Shown here: one piece after another, positions 6,279-8,713 of the stretch
Layout of the letters: every line of letters starts with the position of its first letter
Numbering within the stretch: the stretch's first letter is position 1
Assembly (NCBI GenBank): GCA_003448675.1
Contig: DLXZ01000229.1
Location: 1 to 8,713 of the forward strand
DNA: 8,713 bases
Reading direction: 5' to 3'
Source of the DNA: Porticoccaceae bacterium
GTDB lineage: Bacteria > Pseudomonadota > Gammaproteobacteria > Pseudomonadales > Porticoccaceae
Made by a program: the position numbers and the translations under genes
The notes under the pieces: model-generated
Seen by the model: only the letters and a program-made list of their open reading frames with translations
Told to the model about the DNA's origin: nothing
Database searches by the model: none

Positions 6279-7226
6279 TCAATAACCGCCGGAAGTTGAG
6301 AAGACCTTTTTCGGGTTGGCCACCATCATGGTGTCAATGTCCGCCTGGCTGACACCGGCAGCGGTCAACGCTGGGAGAACATCGCGGGGCACATGTTCGT
6401 AACACCAGTTAGGGGCGAATTTCTCAATGTATTCGCCATCGAAGAAATCCTGGAAGCTGCAGGAGTCGTGGGAAATCACCATCTGTCCCGCATAGCCTTT
6501 TTCGCACAGGGTGGCGACGGTTTTAACCCGCTCGTCCGTGGGCAGGAAGGCCTCCAGGCCGAAGCGATCCATGCCGATAAAGCAACCACTGGCAAGAATG
6601 CCTTCCAGGTAGTCAATGTCGGTGGAATCGCCCAGATGGCCGATTACCACGCGGCTCATATCCACACCGAATTCCTTGAAGGTGCTGACCTGGTCCCTGG
6701 CTGAAGTGTTGGCGACGGTGGTATGGGTGGAAATGGGCGTGCCGGTTTCCCGGTGGGCCAGGGCGGTGGCCTTCAACAGCTTTTTATTGAATTCGTCGAC
6801 GCCGGTATGGTCGGTAGCGCATTTGATAATGCCCGCTTTGATGCCGGTGTCGAGAATTCCCTGGGTAATGTCCCGTATCATGTATTTGGACAGGTATTCG
6901 GCATCCCAGCCGTGCATCCAGGGTTCCTCGGTCCAGTAGAAGCCGGTGGGGCAAATGACGTTGACGCCGGTGGCCTCGGATACCGCCCGAATCGAATGAA
7001 TATCCCGGCCCAGATTGATGGGGGTCAGGTCGACAATGGTCTTGACCCCGCGCTCCTTGGCGGCGTTCAGTGACTGGACGGCTTTGGGGACCTCTTTTTC
7101 GATATCCACATAGTCGTCATAGTTGGAACGCATGTCCCAATCGGCAATGATGATGTGCTCATGCATCAGGCACATGCCGATATCCTCGACATCGATGCGT
7201 CCGAGTGCGGTTTCTACTTGTGGCAT
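6279..7226 (-). CDS. Phosphotriesterase-family metal hydrolase, lactonase-like (PLL)
   Basis: A 315-residue TIM-barrel amidohydrolase of the phosphotriesterase family. The binuclear metal site is complete: H22 and H24 in MHEH, K135 in GIIK (the bridging, normally carboxylated lysine), H168 in STHT, H197 in GHLGD and D254 in SHDS. The sequence resembles phosphotriesterase-like lactonases such as SsoPox: residue numbers nearly coincide, with Y97 and R221 at the positions of its lactone-pocket Y97 and R223 and a GMDRFGLEAFLP segment. Such enzymes typically hydrolyse lactones, including acyl-homoserine lactones, with side activity on organophosphates. The true substrate here is unknown. No signal peptide is seen. 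The ATG at 7226 has an AAGGAG Shine-Dalgarno 6 bases upstream. It is transcribed divergently from rnpB and shares the terminator at 6217-6245 with tesB. A php-like phosphotriesterase homologue of other function is the alternative. Confidence 0.9.
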   Translation of the reverse strand: MPQVETALGRIDVEDIGMCLMHEHIIIADWDMRSNYDDYVDIEKEVPKAVQSLNAAKERGVKTIVDLTPINLGRDIHSIRAVSEATGVNVICPTGFYWTEEPWMHGWDAEYLSKYMIRDITQGILDTGIKAGIIKCATDHTGVDEFNKKLLKATALAHRETGTPISTHTTVANTSARDQVSTFKEFGVDMSRVVIGHLGDSTDIDYLEGILASGCFIGMDRFGLEAFLPTDERVKTVATLCEKGYAGQMVISHDSCSFQDFFDGEYIEKFAPNWCYEHVPRDVLPALTAAGVSQADIDTMMVANPKKVFSTSGGY

Positions 7227-7382
7227 GGGTACTCCTTCTTATCGTGAGTGATGGGTGTTGAAGTGGTTGATCTTTGTGTAGTTGGCGCCGGGGTGCTTTA
7301 TTTTTTCAATGGTCGCTGTATCGGCCGAGCGGTCGATGGTAGTTGATTTTCCGGGGCCGGGAAAGCGGCCAGCAGTGATCCA

Positions 7383-7411
7383 TTGATCGGGCAGGCCGCC
7401 TGTTTCATGGT
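7383..7411 (+). promoter_or_regulatory. Weak candidate promoter for rnpB
   Basis: TTGATC (7383-7388) and CATGGT (7406-7411) are separated by 17 bp and would place transcription start around 7418-7424, at the 5' end of the RNase P RNA. The -10 matches consensus at only three of six positions. Position and spacing are the main support. The rest of the 198-bp gap between the phosphotriesterase-like gene and rnpB shows no other clear signal apart from that gene's ribosome-binding site. Confidence 0.28.
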
Positions 7412-7424
7412 AACCTTGGCGCCG

Positions 7425-7798
7425 GGAGTCGGCCGGACAGTCGCTATCGCGGGTGCTCGAATTTTCCGTGATGGGAGTTCGGGGCCGCGATGGAGGAAAG
7501 TCCGGGCTCCGCAGGGCAGAGTGCCAGGTAACGCCTGGGGGGCGTGAGCCCACGGAAAGTGCCGCAGAAAATATACCGCCTAAGCAGTTCGCTGCCGGTA
7601 AGGGTGAAATGGTGCGGTAAGAGCGCACCGCGCAGCTGGCAACAGGTGTGGCAGGGTAAACCCCACTCGGAGCAAGACCAAATAGGAATCCCATGGTGCG
7701 GCCCGTACCGGATTCGGGTAGGTCGCTTGAGGTGTGTGGTGACACACATCCCAGATGAATGACTGTTCTTGACAGAACCCGGCTTACAGGCCGACTCC
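7425..7798 (+). ncRNA. rnpB: RNase P RNA, bacterial type A
   Basis: About 374 nt of the RNase P ribozyme, which with the RnpA protein removes the 5' leader from precursor tRNAs. The ends are set by the perfect 10-bp P1 helix: GGAGTCGGCC (7425-7434) with GGCCGACTCC (7789-7798). Conserved elements occur in the expected order: GGACAGTCGC, GAGGAAAGTCCGGGCTCC, CAGAGTGCCAGGTAACGCC, ACGGAAAGTGCC.CAGAAAAT, GGTAAGGGTGAAA, GGTGCGGTAAGAGCGCACC, TAAACCCCACTCGG and AGCAAGACCAAATAGG, then ATGAATGACTGTT and ACAGAACCCGGCTTACA at the 3' side. It reads much like Pseudomonas aeruginosa rnpB, with the variable P3 arm longer (TCGCGG/CCGCGA closing a long hairpin). The RNA ends in a T-rich tail (7799-7813) that probably aids 3' end formation. 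Overlapping open frames on the minus strand are not real genes. Confidence 0.97.
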
Positions 7799-8111
7799 TT
7801 TTTATTTCTCTTTCCCCCTCGGGTCTCAAAGGCCGCGCGGCGACGTGCGTGATCCGAATGTCCTCGATCTGCCCAGGCAGCGGCCGATTGGTCAAAAATT
7901 AAACAAGCGCATTTTTATATTTATTTAAAGAATAAAAAATAATATTTTTATCCTAAATAAATCTTGTTTTTAATTCTCTACATTAACTTTCGGTAGTATT
8001 GCAGTGTAAGTTTTAGTGATTAGTGAGCGCCCCACAAGCGATGGGTGTTCGTTTCCTGCCAGATCACCGCATTTAAGCGCCATTTCGATTCATTAAGCGT
8101 GCGCAGCTCCC
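7799..8111. other. Non-coding spacer between rnpB and the mraZ promoter
   Basis: About 310 bases with no convincing gene. After the T-rich rnpB tail come about 75 bases of GC-rich sequence, then an abrupt AT-rich island (about 7893-7990) with nested inverted repeats, annotated separately. At 8028-8053 a possible G-U-containing stem-loop (GAGCGCCCCA with TGGGTGTTC) lacks a T tract and so is not a terminator. The longest plus-strand peptide beginning with ATG here (8041-8076) is 11 codons, without a ribosome-binding site. Confidence 0.6.
7897..7975. repeat. AT-rich nested inverted repeats
   Basis: Three inverted-repeat pairs share one centre. Outer: AATTAAACAAG (7897-7907) with CTTGTTTTTAATT (7963-7975), imperfect by two extra T. 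Middle: ATTTATTTA (7919-7927) with TAAATAAAT (7954-7962), perfect. Inner: ATAAAAA (7932-7938) with TTTTTAT (7945-7951), perfect, with a 6-base loop. The segment is almost purely A and T, in sharp contrast with the GC-rich flanks. It could extrude as a cruciform, bind a nucleoid protein such as H-NS/MvaT, or mark a junction of acquired DNA. None of these can be decided from sequence. Confidence 0.6.
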
Positions 8112-8139
8112 TTGACTGCCTTTGGGATGAGAATATAGT
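8112..8139 (+). promoter_or_regulatory. Strong sigma70 promoter for mraZ and the dcw cluster (Pmra)
   Basis: TTGACT (8112-8117, five of six) and TATAGT (8134-8139, five of six) are separated by 16 bp, predicting a start near 8146 and a leader of about 70 bases before the GTG of mraZ. The position matches the main promoter of the division and cell-wall cluster in other gammaproteobacteria. MraZ-type repeats follow immediately. Confidence 0.7.
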
Positions 8140-8173
8140 GTCGATAAGTGGGAAATAATGGCAGGGAATGTTT
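8139..8173 (+). promoter_or_regulatory. Candidate MraZ operator: 10-bp-phased TG(G) boxes
   Basis: TGTCG (8139), TGGGA (8149), TGGCA (8159) and TGTTT (8169) start exactly 10 bp apart, each box followed by 5 bases. E. coli MraZ represses its own promoter by binding TGGGN direct repeats spaced by 5 nt. Here one box is canonical, one differs at one base and the outer two are weak. The array runs from the end of the -10 through the predicted start site, suited to repression. Confidence 0.5.
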
Positions 8174-8194
8174 TTTTAGGCTCAAAACACTCCC
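8164..8194 (+). promoter_or_regulatory. Stem-loop in the mraZ leader
   Basis: GGGAATGTTTT (8164-8174) pairs with AAAACACTCCC (8184-8194) over 11 positions with one mismatch, around a 9-base loop. It is followed by an A run, so it is not a terminator on this strand. It lies in the predicted mraZ leader, ending 12 bases before the GAGG ribosome-binding site, and its left arm overlaps the last MraZ-like boxes. It could affect leader stability or translation. Confidence 0.45.
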
Positions 8195-8215
8195 AAAAAC
8201 ACCAATGAGGCGCCA

Positions 8216-8689
8216 GTGTTCCGAGGCAGCAGCGAAATCAATGTCGATGCCAAAGGTCGTATGGCCATGCCGGCACGCTATCGCGAATTGCTGGAGGAAC
8301 ATTGTGACGGCAAGGTCGTCATCACCGTTGGAGCGGATCTCAATATGGGGGTGGGTGACAAGTATCTGTTCATCTACCCAAGGCCCCGGTGGCAGGAAGT
8401 CGAAACCGAGGTGCTCGACCTCGCTTCCTTCGATAGTTTCGCTCAACGCTTGCGGCAGTTTTTTGTTGGTCATGCCCGTGACGTGGAGTTGGATGGTAGT
8501 GGGCGAATTCTAATTCCCCCCGAGCTGCGAGACTACGCGCTCCTGGAGAAAAAAGTAACTCTGGTGGGTCAGATTGACCGTTTTGAGTTGTGGGACACCG
8601 GGGCCTGGAACCGTAAGCGCGAAGAATGGCTAACCACGCCGGTGGATCCATCGGCTATTTCGGAGCAGGTCCGTGCATTGCGACTTTGA
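8216..8689 (+). CDS. mraZ: MraZ transcriptional regulator of the dcw cluster
   Basis: A 157-residue MraZ protein (about 152 in E. coli). It has the family start MFRG and two SpoVT-AbrB-type DNA-binding motifs: DAKGRMAMPARYR at 11-23 and DGSGRILIPPELR at 93-105. It also has the VGQ..RFELWD signature at 117-127. MraZ forms a ring-shaped oligomer and binds direct repeats upstream of its own operon, repressing the division and cell-wall genes. The start is a GTG at 8216, supported by GAGG at 8207-8210 and by homology beginning at the next residue. A few extra residues lie around 40-49 (GADLNMGVGD) between the two motifs. It follows a strong promoter with candidate MraZ boxes. rsmH is expected directly downstream, beyond or at the window edge. 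Confidence 0.96.
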   Translation: MFRGSSEINVDAKGRMAMPARYRELLEEHCDGKVVITVGADLNMGVGDKYLFIYPRPRWQEVETEVLDLASFDSFAQRLRQFFVGHARDVELDGSGRILIPPELRDYALLEKKVTLVGQIDRFELWDTGAWNRKREEWLTTPVDPSAISEQVRALRL

Positions 8690-8713
8690 AAAGCGGATCC
8701 CCCCGCCCGGGCG

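Noticed and set aside
7869..7880. CTGCCCAGGCAG inverted repeat after rnpB as its terminator
   Set aside because: The usable stem is only 4 bp and no T run follows. The T-rich tail after P1 at 7799-7813 is a better end signal.
7239..7895. Long minus-strand open frame of 218 codons across rnpB
   Set aside because: It runs antisense through the whole RNase P RNA, begins with TTG and shows no family motif. Openness is explained by the structured GC-rich RNA sequence.
7948..7956. DnaA-box-like TTATCCTAA in the AT island, suggesting a replication origin
   Set aside because: It is a single site with seven of nine matches, no cluster of boxes and no origin-linked genes nearby.
8041..8076. 11-codon ATG mini-gene upstream of mraZ
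   Set aside because: No ribosome-binding site, and it lies upstream of the predicted mraZ promoter.
8673..8713. Possible start of rsmH at a GTG overlapping the mraZ end
   Set aside because: The frame is open to the edge, but only about 13 codons are visible, with no recognisable RsmH motif. The real start may lie beyond the window.

Overview
This 8.7 kb window looks like chromosomal DNA from a gammaproteobacterium with moderately high GC content. The evidence is a conserved gene neighbourhood known from Pseudomonas and enteric bacteria: lpoA-yraN-dolP on the minus strand, divergent from rsmI, and rnpB followed by mraZ, which opens the dcw cell-division and cell-wall cluster. A marine relative (Cellvibrionales/Spongiibacteraceae-like) is a guess from the haloalkane dehalogenase and phosphotriesterase-like genes. 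It cannot be proved from this window.

Layout. Positions 1-362 (minus) hold the 5' end of an acetoacetyl-CoA synthetase gene that runs off the left edge. Next to it, also on the minus strand, are dolP (427-999, two-BON-domain outer-membrane lipoprotein), yraN (1128-1511, UPF0102 nuclease-fold protein) and lpoA (1515-3395, lipoprotein activator of penicillin-binding protein 1A). lpoA starts only 22 bp from the divergent rsmI (3418-4260, 16S rRNA 2'-O-methyltransferase), so each gene's promoter must lie in the other's coding region. The diaA/gmhA-type gene usually found between yraN and dolP is missing; only 128 bp separate the two genes.

Positions 4311-7226 form an accessory block of three metabolic hydrolases: a LinB-like haloalkane dehalogenase (minus), a TesB acyl-CoA thioesterase (plus, divergent from it) and a phosphotriesterase-like lactonase-family amidohydrolase (minus, convergent with tesB across a strong bidirectional terminator). 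In Pseudomonas rsmI lies next to rnpB/mraZ, so this block appears to be inserted in an otherwise conserved locus. All three enzymes keep their catalytic residues.

Positions 7425-7798 encode RNase P RNA (rnpB, plus), closed by a perfect 10-bp P1 helix and followed by a T-rich tail. A 415-bp non-coding stretch follows. It contains an AT-rich island of nested inverted repeats (7897-7975), a strong sigma70-type promoter (TTGACT-16-TATAGT), 10-bp-phased TGG-type repeats resembling MraZ operator boxes, and an 11-bp leader hairpin just upstream of the GTG start of mraZ. mraZ (8216-8689) encodes the dcw-cluster regulator, and rsmH presumably begins at or just past the right edge.

Most of the window is recognisable core biology. 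The less ordinary parts are the hydrolase block with its altered LinB pocket residues, the missing diaA with a possible sigmaE promoter in its place, and the structured rnpB-mraZ intergenic region. I see no clear sign of a new defence, mobile or CRISPR system.
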